Positions 8,901-17,231 of a stretch of DNA of 64,000 nucleotides are shown here, piece after piece. The notes beneath the pieces were generated by a model, which searched no databases, had not been told where the DNA came from, and was given only the letters and a program-made list of their open reading frames with translations. How positions within the stretch are numbered: the stretch's first letter is position 1; every line of letters begins with the position of its first letter. The stretch covers positions 372,001 through 436,000 of the forward strand of contig JAEUPP010000039.1 of assembly GCA_016790075.1 (NCBI GenBank). The letters are read 5' to 3'. The translations under genes and the position numbers were made by a program. This DNA comes from Rhodanobacteraceae bacterium (lineage in GTDB: Bacteria; Pseudomonadota; Gammaproteobacteria; Xanthomonadales; Rhodanobacteraceae).

Positions 8901-11510
8901 ATGCGTGACACGAATTCCCGCGACACGAAACCCCGCCAACGGGAAGACATAGACCCAGTGGAGACACAGGAGTGGCGCGATGCCCTGCTCTCACTGATCG
9001 CAACGCAGGGCCCCAAACGGGCCCATGCCATACTCGATGAACTCACCCATCTGGCGCATCAGCAACGCCTGGGCTGGCAACCCGAGCGCAACACGCCGTA
9101 TGTCAACTCGATCGCGGTGGATGACCAGCCTGCGTTTCCGGGCGACCTCGCCCTCGAAGAGCGGCTGGCGTCGTTGATGCGCTGGAACGCCTTGGCCATG
9201 GTGGTACAGGCCAACAAGGCGTATGGCGAACTCGGCGGCCACATTGCCAGCTACGCCAGTGCAGCCGACCTGTTCGAGGTCGGCTTCAACCATTTCTTCC
9301 AAGCCCGAAACGCGATACACCGCGGCGACCTGGTGTTCTTCCAGCCCCACAGCGCACCCGGCGTCTATGCCCGGGCCTTCTTGGAAGGCCGCCTGAGCGA
9401 GGCGGATCTGTCGCATTACCGGCGGGAGATTGTGGCGCCCGAGCGCGGCGCACGTGGCCTTTCCAGCTACCCCCACCCCTGGCTGATGCCCGATTTCTGG
9501 CAGTTCCCCACCGGCTCTATGGGTCTGGGACCAATCAGCTCGATCTACCACGCACGCTTCATGCGCTACCTGACTGACCGCCGCCTGCTCGACTGTGCCG
9601 GGCGCAAGGTCTGGGGCGTATTCGGGGATGGCGAGATGGACGAGCCAGAAAGCGTATCGGCGCTAACACTGGCCGCCCGCGAGCAGCTGGACAACCTGGT
9701 CTGGGTAGTCAACTGCAACCTGCAGCGACTGGACGGTCCGGTGCGAGGCAACGGCCGCATCATCGACGAGCTCGAATGCCTGTTTGCAGGCGCGGGCTGG
9801 CATGTCATCAAGCTGGTCTGGGGCAGCGACTGGGATGGGATGTTCGCCCGTGACCATACCGGCGCCCTGCCCCGGGCGTTTGCGCAGACGGTCGACGGCC
9901 AGCTGCAGACCTTCGCCGCCAAGAACGGCCGGTTCAACCGCGAGAACTTCTTCGGCCAGAGCGCCGAGCTGGCGCGCCTGGTCGAGGGCCTGACGGACGA
10001 GCAGATCGACGCGCTCAAGCGCGGCGGCCACGACCCCGTGAAGATCCATGCCGCCTACGCCGTCGCAGCGGCACATCGCGGCCAACCGACCGTAATCCTG
10101 GCGCAGACCAAGAAAGGCTACGGCATGGGTTCCGCAGGCCAGGGGCGCATGACCACCCACAGCCACAAGAAGCTTGAAGACGCAGACCTGCTGGAATTCC
10201 GTGATCGCTTCAAGTTGCCACTGACCAACGAGCAGGCCACCAGCCTGACGTTCTACAAGCCCGCCGCCGACAGCCCCGAGATGCGTTACCTGCACGAGCG
10301 GCGGGCGGCGCTGGGTGGCTCAATGCCAAGACGGGAGTCAGACTGCGAATCAGTTCCCGTGCCGGCGCTGGACAGCTACGGCCAGTTCGCCCGTACCGCC
10401 GGCGGCAAGGAGATGAGTACGACCATGGCCTTCGTGCGCATGTTGGGCAACCTGCTCAAGGATGCCCAGCTCGGGCCACGCATCGTACCCATCGTGGCCG
10501 ACGAAGCGCGCACCTTCGGGATGGCCAATCTGTTCAAGCAGGTGGGAATCTACAGCAGCGTTGGTCAATGCTACGCGCCGGAAGACATCGATTCGCTGCT
10601 CTCCTACCGGGAAGCACAGGACGGCCAGATCCTTGAAGAAGGAATCAGCGAAGCCGGGGCGATCGCCAGCTGGACCGCCGCTGCTACCAGCTACAGCGTG
10701 CACGGTCTGGCGATGCTGCCGTTCTATATCTACTACTCGATGTTCGGCTTCCAGCGCGTGGGCGATGCAATCTGGGCGGCTGCTGATCAGCGCGCGCGTG
10801 GCTTCCTTTTGGGTGCTACGTCGGGCCGGACCACCCTCGGGGGCGAGGGTCTACAACACCAGGACGGCAGCAGCCACCTCGTGGCCGCGACGATTCCGAA
10901 CTGCAAGGCCTACGACCCAGCCTATGCCGGTGAACTGGCCGTTATTCTTGACGCCGGCATGCGCGAGATGCTCGTCGAGCAGCACGACGTTTTCTACTAC
11001 ATCACGCTGATGAACGAGAGCTATGCGCAACCAAGTCTGCCCGCCGATGCGCACAGGGGGGTGCTGCGCGGGTGCTATGTCTATAGACGCTTCGGTAGTG
11101 ATGGGGGCAGCCGGGCGCGCAAGCCCGTCACACTGCTTGGATCGGGAGCTATCCTGACTGAAGCGGTCAAGGCGGCCGAGTTGCTCGCAGCTGAAGGAAT
11201 CTCCTCAACCGTGGTGAGTGTAACGAGCTGGAGCGAACTGGCGCGGGACGGACTGGCGTGTGAATCAACCCCCTCCGCAACACCCTGGATTGCTCAGGTG
11301 CTTAGCGAAACGCAGGGCCCGCTCGTCGCTGCGACCGACTACGTGAGGGCGGTTCCCGAGTCCGTGCGAGCCTACCTGCCGGAGGGTCGCAGCTACAGAA
11401 CGCTAGGGACGGATGGCTTTGGCCGCAGCGACACTCGCGCTGCTTTGCGGGAATATTTTCAGGTCGACGCCAACAACATCTGCAAGGTCGCCAGGCAGAT
11501 GTCTGATTGA
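8901..11510 (+). CDS. Homodimeric 2-oxoacid dehydrogenase E1 (AceE/MdeB-like)
   Basis: An 869-residue thiamine-diphosphate enzyme of the AceE type, which decarboxylates a 2-oxoacid and acylates lipoyl-E2. The thiamine-binding block GDGEMDEPES and NCNLQRLDGPVRGNG are clear, near residues 236-280. The AceE signature QGRMTTHSHKKL and the transketolase-like region (FGMANLFKQVGIYSSVGQ) follow. ATG 8901, preceded by ACGGAAAATC, fits the family length; upstream codons from 8700 do not resemble it. No E2 or E3 gene lies beside it, which argues for a second E1 acting on pyruvate or 2-oxobutyrate. The Lrp remnant upstream favours the MdeB reading. Substrate is inference. Confidence 0.85.
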   Translation: MRDTNSRDTKPRQREDIDPVETQEWRDALLSLIATQGPKRAHAILDELTHLAHQQRLGWQPERNTPYVNSIAVDDQPAFPGDLALEERLASLMRWNALAMVVQANKAYGELGGHIASYASAADLFEVGFNHFFQARNAIHRGDLVFFQPHSAPGVYARAFLEGRLSEADLSHYRREIVAPERGARGLSSYPHPWLMPDFWQFPTGSMGLGPISSIYHARFMRYLTDRRLLDCAGRKVWGVFGDGEMDEPESVSALTLAAREQLDNLVWVVNCNLQRLDGPVRGNGRIIDELECLFAGAGWHVIKLVWGSDWDGMFARDHTGALPRAFAQTVDGQLQTFAAKNGRFNRENFFGQSAELARLVEGLTDEQIDALKRGGHDPVKIHAAYAVAAAHRGQPTVILAQTKKGYGMGSAGQGRMTTHSHKKLEDADLLEFRDRFKLPLTNEQATSLTFYKPAADSPEMRYLHERRAALGGSMPRRESDCESVPVPALDSYGQFARTAGGKEMSTTMAFVRMLGNLLKDAQLGPRIVPIVADEARTFGMANLFKQVGIYSSVGQCYAPEDIDSLLSYREAQDGQILEEGISEAGAIASWTAAATSYSVHGLAMLPFYIYYSMFGFQRVGDAIWAAADQRARGFLLGATSGRTTLGGEGLQHQDGSSHLVAATIPNCKAYDPAYAGELAVILDAGMREMLVEQHDVFYYITLMNESYAQPSLPADAHRGVLRGCYVYRRFGSDGGSRARKPVTLLGSGAILTEAVKAAELLAAEGISSTVVSVTSWSELARDGLACESTPSATPWIAQVLSETQGPLVAATDYVRAVPESVRAYLPEGRSYRTLGTDGFGRSDTRAALREYFQVDANNICKVARQMSD

Positions 11511-11887
11511 TGTCGAGATACGCCCAGCCGACGTCTTCTCCCCGCCAGCGCGCGACCTGCGCGTTGGCGGTCATGCATAAGAGAGGACGCTCGCCAGTCG
11601 CTTGCTGCAGCGAGTTCACTGCACAGCCCTCCCAACGTCGGCGAGTGCGCAAAGTGACTCGTGGAAACCAGGGCTGCACCACCCACCAGGACCAGGGAAA
11701 CCCGGACCGGCCTCAAATTCGAGGCAGGAATGCGAGTCACCTCGTCCCCCGCACAGATCAGAGTGGGCGCGATTCGCGCACCCGGCTCCCGCCGCTGGCA
11801 TTTGACGTGATTTGGTCAGATTCTCCGCACCGAGGGAACGAAAGGACGGGTGCGCAGAACTCCGGCCTGCAATGAGTCTCTACTTTT
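11511..11887. other. Convergent intergenic stretch with a strong hairpin
   Basis: Lies between two converging genes. It holds a 12-bp hairpin (11542-11570) and a REP-like 33-base stretch (11763-11795) similar to 5826-5858. No coding sequence is supported. Confidence 0.5.
11542..11570 (+). terminator. Hairpin after the E1 gene, no U-tract
   Basis: CGCCAGCGCGC pairs with GCGCGTTGGCG around a 5-base loop, with one G-U pair and one additional closing pair, 32 bases after the E1 stop. No T-run follows, so intrinsic termination is uncertain. It may protect the 3' end instead. Confidence 0.4.
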
Positions 11888-13273
11888 CTACAAACACGCC
11901 ATCAGCGCTTGCCAGGCGATTTCCACGTCTTTTTCTTCGGTACGCCAGTTGCTGAATGCAGCACGGATGCCGGGCGTACCTTTATACGTAGTCGGCGTCA
12001 TGAATACCCGCCCATCGTCACGGAGCTTTTGCAGGAAAGTCTTCACACGTTCAGCGTCCACGCTGCCGTTCAACGTAAAGCAGACAACGTTCATACGCAC
12101 GGGGGCGAGCAGGCAAAATTCGGCGCTGGTTGAAATCTTTGCTCCGAGTTTCTCCGCCATTTCACCATTTCGCTCCACAATATCGCGATAACCCTCTGCG
12201 CCATACGCCAGCAGACTGAACCAGGCTGGTAATGCTCTCAGGCGCCGCGAATTCTCGGGCGCCAGGTGGATGAAATCCACTGGCTCCGCAATGGCGCCGA
12301 GATACGCACCGCTGTTCTGGAAGACCGCTATTTGCAGATCCCGATGCCGCGTGAAGAGCATCGCCGAGTCGTAGGGCACATTAAGCCATTTGTGCGCATC
12401 AATCGTAATGCTGTCGGCATACTCGATTCCATCGAGCAAATGCCTGAATTTCGGCGAGCAAGCCGCGAACCCACCGAATGCTGCATCCACATGCAACCAA
12501 AAATTGAACTCGGATTTCAATGCGACGATAGACTGTATGTCATCGAAATCCACGCTGTTGACCGTCCCCGCGTTAGCGATGACGATACACGGCGCTCCAT
12601 TTGATTCCTCCAACGCCTTTTTCAACTCACTGACGTTCACCGCTTCGCGATTCCCGGGTACGGTTGGCACCGTTTTCAGGTTGCCTTTCCCCAGTCCAAG
12701 CATGGCAAGTGCCTTGTAGCTGCTGCTGTGTGCTTCACCGCTGATCAGCTTCACCGGAGGGATTGCATGCAGTCCCTCCACGGCAACCGACTTGCCATAG
12801 TGTTGGCCTATCCATTCGCGCGCAATGGCTATCCCGGCGAAGTTGGACATAGTCGCACCCGAAACAAATGTTCCTGAGTAGTCACCGGGCAAGCCAAATA
12901 ATTCACGGAGCAGGGTTATGGCTTCCAGCTCAATATCCGGCGCAGCTGAATTCGCCGCATGACTCAAGTTCAAATCGTAGACCGATGTCAGCCAGTCGCC
13001 TATCAGCGCGGCAGGCGTAGTCCCGCCAGTGACCAGGCCCCAGAAGCGTGGCCCATTGCTGGCGGGCATGTGATCACCGTAACGTTCGAGGAAGGCCTCC
13101 AGTGTTCTCCCTGCCCCCAAACCTTGCGGCGAAAGTTCGAGAAATTTCCTCGGCACATAGCGTGTTGCGGGGGCACGCCGGCTGATTTCTTTCAAATAGG
13201 TCTCTGAGGTTTGCCTGGTCTTTTCCAGCAGGGCGGGTAGATTGGCCAGGTCGTACTCGAGCTGTTTGTGCAT
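11888..13273 (-). CDS. Group II PLP-dependent amino acid decarboxylase
   Basis: A 461-residue pyridoxal-phosphate enzyme of the aromatic-L-amino-acid/glutamate decarboxylase group. The cofactor lysine is in DAHKWLN, near residue 305, preceded by HVDAAFGGF, whose Asp contacts the pyridine nitrogen. The TFVSGATMSNFAGIAIAR block, about residues 136-153, contacts the phosphate. It probably forms an amine and CO2; whether the substrate is tryptophan, tyrosine, DOPA or a smaller amino acid cannot be read from the sequence. It starts 7 bases after the stop of the TAG-interrupted gene at 13281-13988, so the two were probably one transcript. Confidence 0.85.
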   Translation of the reverse strand: MHKQLEYDLANLPALLEKTRQTSETYLKEISRRAPATRYVPRKFLELSPQGLGAGRTLEAFLERYGDHMPASNGPRFWGLVTGGTTPAALIGDWLTSVYDLNLSHAANSAAPDIELEAITLLRELFGLPGDYSGTFVSGATMSNFAGIAIAREWIGQHYGKSVAVEGLHAIPPVKLISGEAHSSSYKALAMLGLGKGNLKTVPTVPGNREAVNVSELKKALEESNGAPCIVIANAGTVNSVDFDDIQSIVALKSEFNFWLHVDAAFGGFAACSPKFRHLLDGIEYADSITIDAHKWLNVPYDSAMLFTRHRDLQIAVFQNSGAYLGAIAEPVDFIHLAPENSRRLRALPAWFSLLAYGAEGYRDIVERNGEMAEKLGAKISTSAEFCLLAPVRMNVVCFTLNGSVDAERVKTFLQKLRDDGRVFMTPTTYKGTPGIRAAFSNWRTEEKDVEIAWQALMACL

Positions 13274-13280
13274 GGGAGTC

Positions 13281-13988
13281 TCATAAGTGCCGCGCCGCCG
13301 AGATGGTGCGGCGTCCTCTCAAAGGATAACTCACCTCAACTCTTCGGCCCCTCGTTGCAGACAAGTTCTGGCGCAGTGTCACCAGCGTGCCGCGACGTCC
13401 CAACCGCTCGAAAACATAGATGTCACCAGGCCTGATCCACGCCGTGATCAGGCCGCCGGGATCAAGCGCGGGCGGCCTCGGGATGGGAATCAACTCAGGA
13501 CCGGTAGGCGTGCACGGAGAAAGCTTGGGGCGGAGCTTCGCCACGACGCCAAAGTCGCTCTCCGTTTCACGCAAGCTGCGGCCGTAGAGGTTCAGCCATT
13601 TTTCCGCGGCATTCAGCTGATCGACGTATACCGCAAGCGGAAGAAATCCGGGCTTGCCGTTCTTGGGAGTGATGTTGACACCTTCGACTTGTTGTCCATC
13701 AATGTTGCGCACGAGAATCCGACCTGCCTTGACCGCGGCCTAGCGCACTTCGGCAAATGTGAATGGTGGCGACGCCAGCGGATCCTTGTTGGCATTCGGC
13801 GTCGTCACTTCACAGCCAAAAATTGTCTTGTTCGGCACCGCCCACCCTGGTTTCGTCGCGACGAAATCTCTTGCTGGGTCAAGTTTGATGACGATTTCGC
13901 CAGGAATGGCCGGTTTTGCAGGCGCAATGTCTGGCAATGCAGCGACAAACATGGCAATGGTCATTGTTGCGGCAACGGCGATACGCAT
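13281..13988 (-). pseudogene. Secreted-protein gene interrupted by an in-frame TAG
   Basis: One continuous reading frame of 236 codons from ATG 13988, preceded by GAGGGG, to TGA 13281, broken only by TAG at 13742-13740 (codon 83). The N-terminus MRIAVAATMTIAMFVAALPD is a signal peptide. Both halves have normal protein composition (for example GWAVPNKTIFGCEV before and KWLNLYGRSLRETESDFGVV after), so this is a nonsense interruption rather than two genes. No family is recognised. It lies 7 bases upstream of the PLP decarboxylase. Sequencing error, a recent mutation (CAG to TAG would suffice) or readthrough are all possible. Confidence 0.6.
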
Positions 13989-14250
13989 GTCATGCCCCCT
14001 CGGGGCATCTTGCGGAAACGGACCACGCCGAAACACAAAAAGTAAAACGTCACTTTATTAAAGTCTTCCACTCGGGTGACGGCCGAGCAAGCCTGCTTCA
14101 GGCATGGTCAATGGATGGGGGCTACCAACTACTGGATGCGCGCCACGGCCGGCGCCAGTCAGTATTCGACCGGCACCCGCGGGCGGGGTGCCGACAGGCG
14201 CTGTTTCCGAGCAACACCGGAAACAACGCCCAGGCGACATGCCTTGCCCA

Positions 14251-15351
14251 CTACGGATTGCTTGCTGTGCTCACGGGTCTCGCTTCAAGCAACTCACCGA
14301 CTCTTTCAAATAGCTGATAAATATACCGACGATCCGTTTCCTTACCACGCCAGAGAAACCAGCCTTGTGCAAGCAGATGGGTACCGGTATTGCGGCGGTT
14401 GACCATGACCAGCCTGGCTTCCTGGTCGATGATGATGAACTGGCCACCATGACCATCGGCGCAGATCAGGCGACGGCCGTTCTGGTTACGGGTCCACCAA
14501 AGATAGCCGTAACCATCGAAAAATCCGCCGCCGAAAAGATTCTTTGCATCGGTTTCGGCGGAAGAATGCGCGGTCGTCATTTCCCGAATCCAGCTTGCCG
14601 ACACCAACCGCTTGCCCCGATAAACGCCGTCGTTTGCCACCAGCAGCGCGAAACGGGTCAAATCATCGGCACTCATGTAGATGACGTACTGGCGGACGCT
14701 CGACTTATTGATGCTGTCCCAGTCGACATCGTTGGCGCTGAAGTGCTGCATGCCTAGCGGTTTGGCCAACCACTCCACGATGATGTCGCCAAGTGGCATG
14801 CCAGCCCGGCGTTCGAGAATCTCGCCAAGGGCATTGAAACCCCAGTTGTTGTAGAAAAAGGAATCACCCGGCGCGGCCGAATGACGTTCCGGCCGCTGCC
14901 AGTTCTGACCGGATGCATCGATGTAGATACCGGAGCGGGACTTCAGCAGGTCCGCTATCGTCGCTTGTTGCTCGGTGGCGGTCAGTGGATTTTTCCGGTC
15001 GTCATAGCCCAGGTCCTTGAGGCTGTCGTCGAGGTTTAGCAGGCCTTTCTCGATGGCGATGCCATAAAGCACAGCGACTATGCTTTTCCGAACGGAATGG
15101 GTGTTGATCTTCTCGACGGTTTGTCCAGCTCGATAGACCAGTTGATCGCCTTGAACAATGATGAGCGCGTCTGACCGATGCTTCCCGGCATCCTTGGTGA
15201 GTTCAAGTATTTCTGGCGCATTCCAATATCGCGACCTTGGCAGCTCCTCGACACCGGGCAACCGCGCGCTTGTCGCGCATCCCGAGAGGAGTACCAGCAG
15301 CAACGTCAAACAGAGGGTTGGAAACGATGAGCAGCAGAAACGGGTTTGCAC
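14251..15351 (-). CDS. Serine hydrolase lipoprotein (beta-lactamase class C/PBP4* fold)
   Basis: A 366-residue protein starting at GTG 15351. The lipobox LLSGCA, about residues 22-27, predicts lipid attachment in the envelope. The serine-hydrolase motifs are in order: SVRK (nucleophile Ser and Lys) near residue 88, YNN in FFYNNWGF near residue 165, and the KTG-equivalent HGG in DGHGGQ near 300. These define the beta-lactamase/D-aminopeptidase/esterase superfamily, and most such lipoproteins are not resistance enzymes. The substrate is unknown. It lies alone between the interrupted gene and the IS debris. Confidence 0.85.
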   Translation of the reverse strand: MQTRFCCSSFPTLCLTLLLVLLSGCATSARLPGVEELPRSRYWNAPEILELTKDAGKHRSDALIIVQGDQLVYRAGQTVEKINTHSVRKSIVAVLYGIAIEKGLLNLDDSLKDLGYDDRKNPLTATEQQATIADLLKSRSGIYIDASGQNWQRPERHSAAPGDSFFYNNWGFNALGEILERRAGMPLGDIIVEWLAKPLGMQHFSANDVDWDSINKSSVRQYVIYMSADDLTRFALLVANDGVYRGKRLVSASWIREMTTAHSSAETDAKNLFGGGFFDGYGYLWWTRNQNGRRLICADGHGGQFIIIDQEARLVMVNRRNTGTHLLAQGWFLWRGKETDRRYIYQLFERVGELLEARPVSTASNP

Positions 15352-15595
15352 GGTCTTTGCCTTCGTCGGAGCAGGAGCGCCGATGCTTCAGCAACCCCCA
15401 GGGTGCTGCCTCCCATTCAGAAATTGAATGCTCTCAAATAAGTGAGAGGGCCGTATGTTGCTAGTTTCGTTGACGAAATGCTGTCGGCGACATGCCTGTC
15501 GCCGCCTTGAATACGAGTTTCCCTAGGAGCCTGTCGGGCTTACGCCAAGAGCCGATAGAATCGGCTGCATTGCCGCAATTGAGGTCGCTATTGGC

Positions 15596-15730
15596 ATGAG
15601 CCGATTCCGCCCGCTGGACCGCCAGACCGACTACCTGCGGCGCAACGCCTACCGGCTCGTCCTCAAAGGCGACTCCGTGCGCAAATGTCAGGCCCCCAGC
15701 TTGACCGTGCCCACCACCGAAAAACCATAA
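15596..15730 (+). mobile_element. Chimeric insertion-sequence remnant (44-codon frame)
   Basis: The frame starts MSRFRPLDRQTDYL, which resembles the N-terminus of IS1182-type transposases (typically M-x-F-R-P-x-D-x(n)-Y-L). It continues RRNAYRLVLKGDSVRK, which resembles the C-terminal tail of IS21-type IstB ATPases. The two would not normally be adjacent, so this looks like two IS relics joined by deletion. The preceding bases (from about 15531) include a small inverted repeat, GCCGAT-AGA-ATCGGC. The family calls rest on remembered motifs and short matches. Confidence 0.45.
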
Positions 15731-15890
15731 TCCACATAACCCCGCTTAGCGCCCCAACAGGGTGGACGGCATGCGTCGGATTGGGTGGCCGGCATCGTCG
15801 GATTACGCATGCAGCACCACTAGGTGCAACGTTGACGCGTGTGAACGCGCCACTGCCTTCGCCGCCCGTCCACGTTTGGAGCCCTGCCCC

Positions 15891-16514
15891 ATGCCTACCC
15901 ACGATACGGCGCCACCGACCAATGCCGACTTTCTGCTGGCACACGCCGCTCCGGCGCGCATAGGCCTCGCCGGTGGCAGCCATTTCGTCGACCGCAGCAT
16001 CCGCAAGGCACAGCTTCTGCTGACCGGCAATGCCGCAGGCAGTGCCTGGTCACATGCCTTTCTGATCGGTGAAAAACGCAGCGACGGCCACTGGTGGGTG
16101 CTCGAATCCGGTCTGGATCTGCGGCACAAGCAGATACGACTGGGCGCACAGGAAAACCGGCTGTCGAAATTCTTCGATGCTGACGAATGACCGAATCTGG
16201 CCGTACTGGATTTTGGCCTGGACAAAACCGGCACACGTACCGTACTGACTGCCACGCTGGATCTGCTCGCCGATGCGACCGGCTATTCCCTGCGCGAGAT
16301 CGTCGGCACCTTGCTGGCGCTGGCCCGACCTATCCTGCGCGAACGCGAGAACTCGCTCTACTGCTCGGCCTTCGCGCAACACTGCTACGCAGGCATAGGC
16401 CTCAACTTCGCTGCAGGCCTCAGCACCAAGAACACCAAGCCGCACGGTATCGCCCGGACGTTACGGCCGCACCACGCGCATTATCTTCAGCGCGAGGCCG
16501 GAGCCAGCCACTAA
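15891..16514 (+). pseudogene. Second copy of the permuted papain-like amidase, nonsense codon
   Basis: Closely matches the gene at 2076-2717, from GAGCCCTGCCCC just before the ATG to the stop. Codon 100 (Trp in the intact copy) is TGA at 16188-16190. The frame then continues without further breaks to TAA at 16512-16514 and keeps the LYCSAF cysteine block. Relative to copy 1 it lacks 18 bases (six codons) where copy 1 has the repeated ENLLAREN segment. Either a recently broken paralogue or, less likely, readthrough. IS debris lies immediately upstream. Confidence 0.8.
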
Positions 16515-17231
16515 GGCACGTGGAACCCGCCCGCAGCGCCGCCCATTCGGTCAGCAGTCACACCCGGTCAGCATAAGCGCGCCCCTACAGGCGAGCAGCC
16601 TCGCTACTTCACAGCAACCCCGCCCCCCACTCGCCCAACAGCCGCGCGCTTCGAATGCCCAGCGAGGTTCAGGCTCGCAGGGCCATCGCGGAGTATGGGT
16701 CAAGTCCGCCGCGATGCCGCTGCGGGACGATATCAGGAACCGCAAGCCCAGCGCGGAATCCTCGACACCGCCGCACAACCCGTTGCTACTACTCGTGAAG
16801 ATTCAGCGAGCGGCACAGGGGGCGAGATGTCCAGGCCTGCCGCTCAGCGCAGCGAGTGGACCGGGCATACGCTAGCGCATGGTGGAATCCAGCAGGCACC
16901 TAATGCGGAAAAAGTGCGGATGGACACAGATCCCATAATTGACTTGCAATAACTATTTATTTACTTTCTTCGATTGGTAGTGCAATAAGTCATACTTTGC
17001 CCCGCAGAGATCATGATTTCTTGTTGACCAGGGCACGCGGAGGAGGCCGCCGTCCTGGGACTGCAACGGGTGGAGTATTCCTATCGGGGATAACGGGTTA
17101 GCGGGCTGGTTGGCAGCGCCGCTGCTTCTGCCTGCCCGCTCCGCCGCCACTTTCCCGTGATCGGCGTCCAGTTCCTGCTGATTGCCTGCCTGCTTGCGAG
17201 ATCTCAAACTTAGCTACTTAAAGGGGCATAT
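16515..17231. other. Long leader before the TonB receptor gene
   Basis: No gene is supported. A possible sigma70 promoter lies near 16939-16967 (TTGACT, 17-base spacer, TACTTT), but the -10 match is poor. If correct, it would give a 5' leader of about 260 bases. The remainder is GC-rich and featureless by eye. Confidence 0.35.

Noticed and set aside
16953-17207. 84-codon minus-strand frame before the TonB receptor gene
   Set aside because: Low-complexity composition, no ribosome binding site, no motif; likely spurious.
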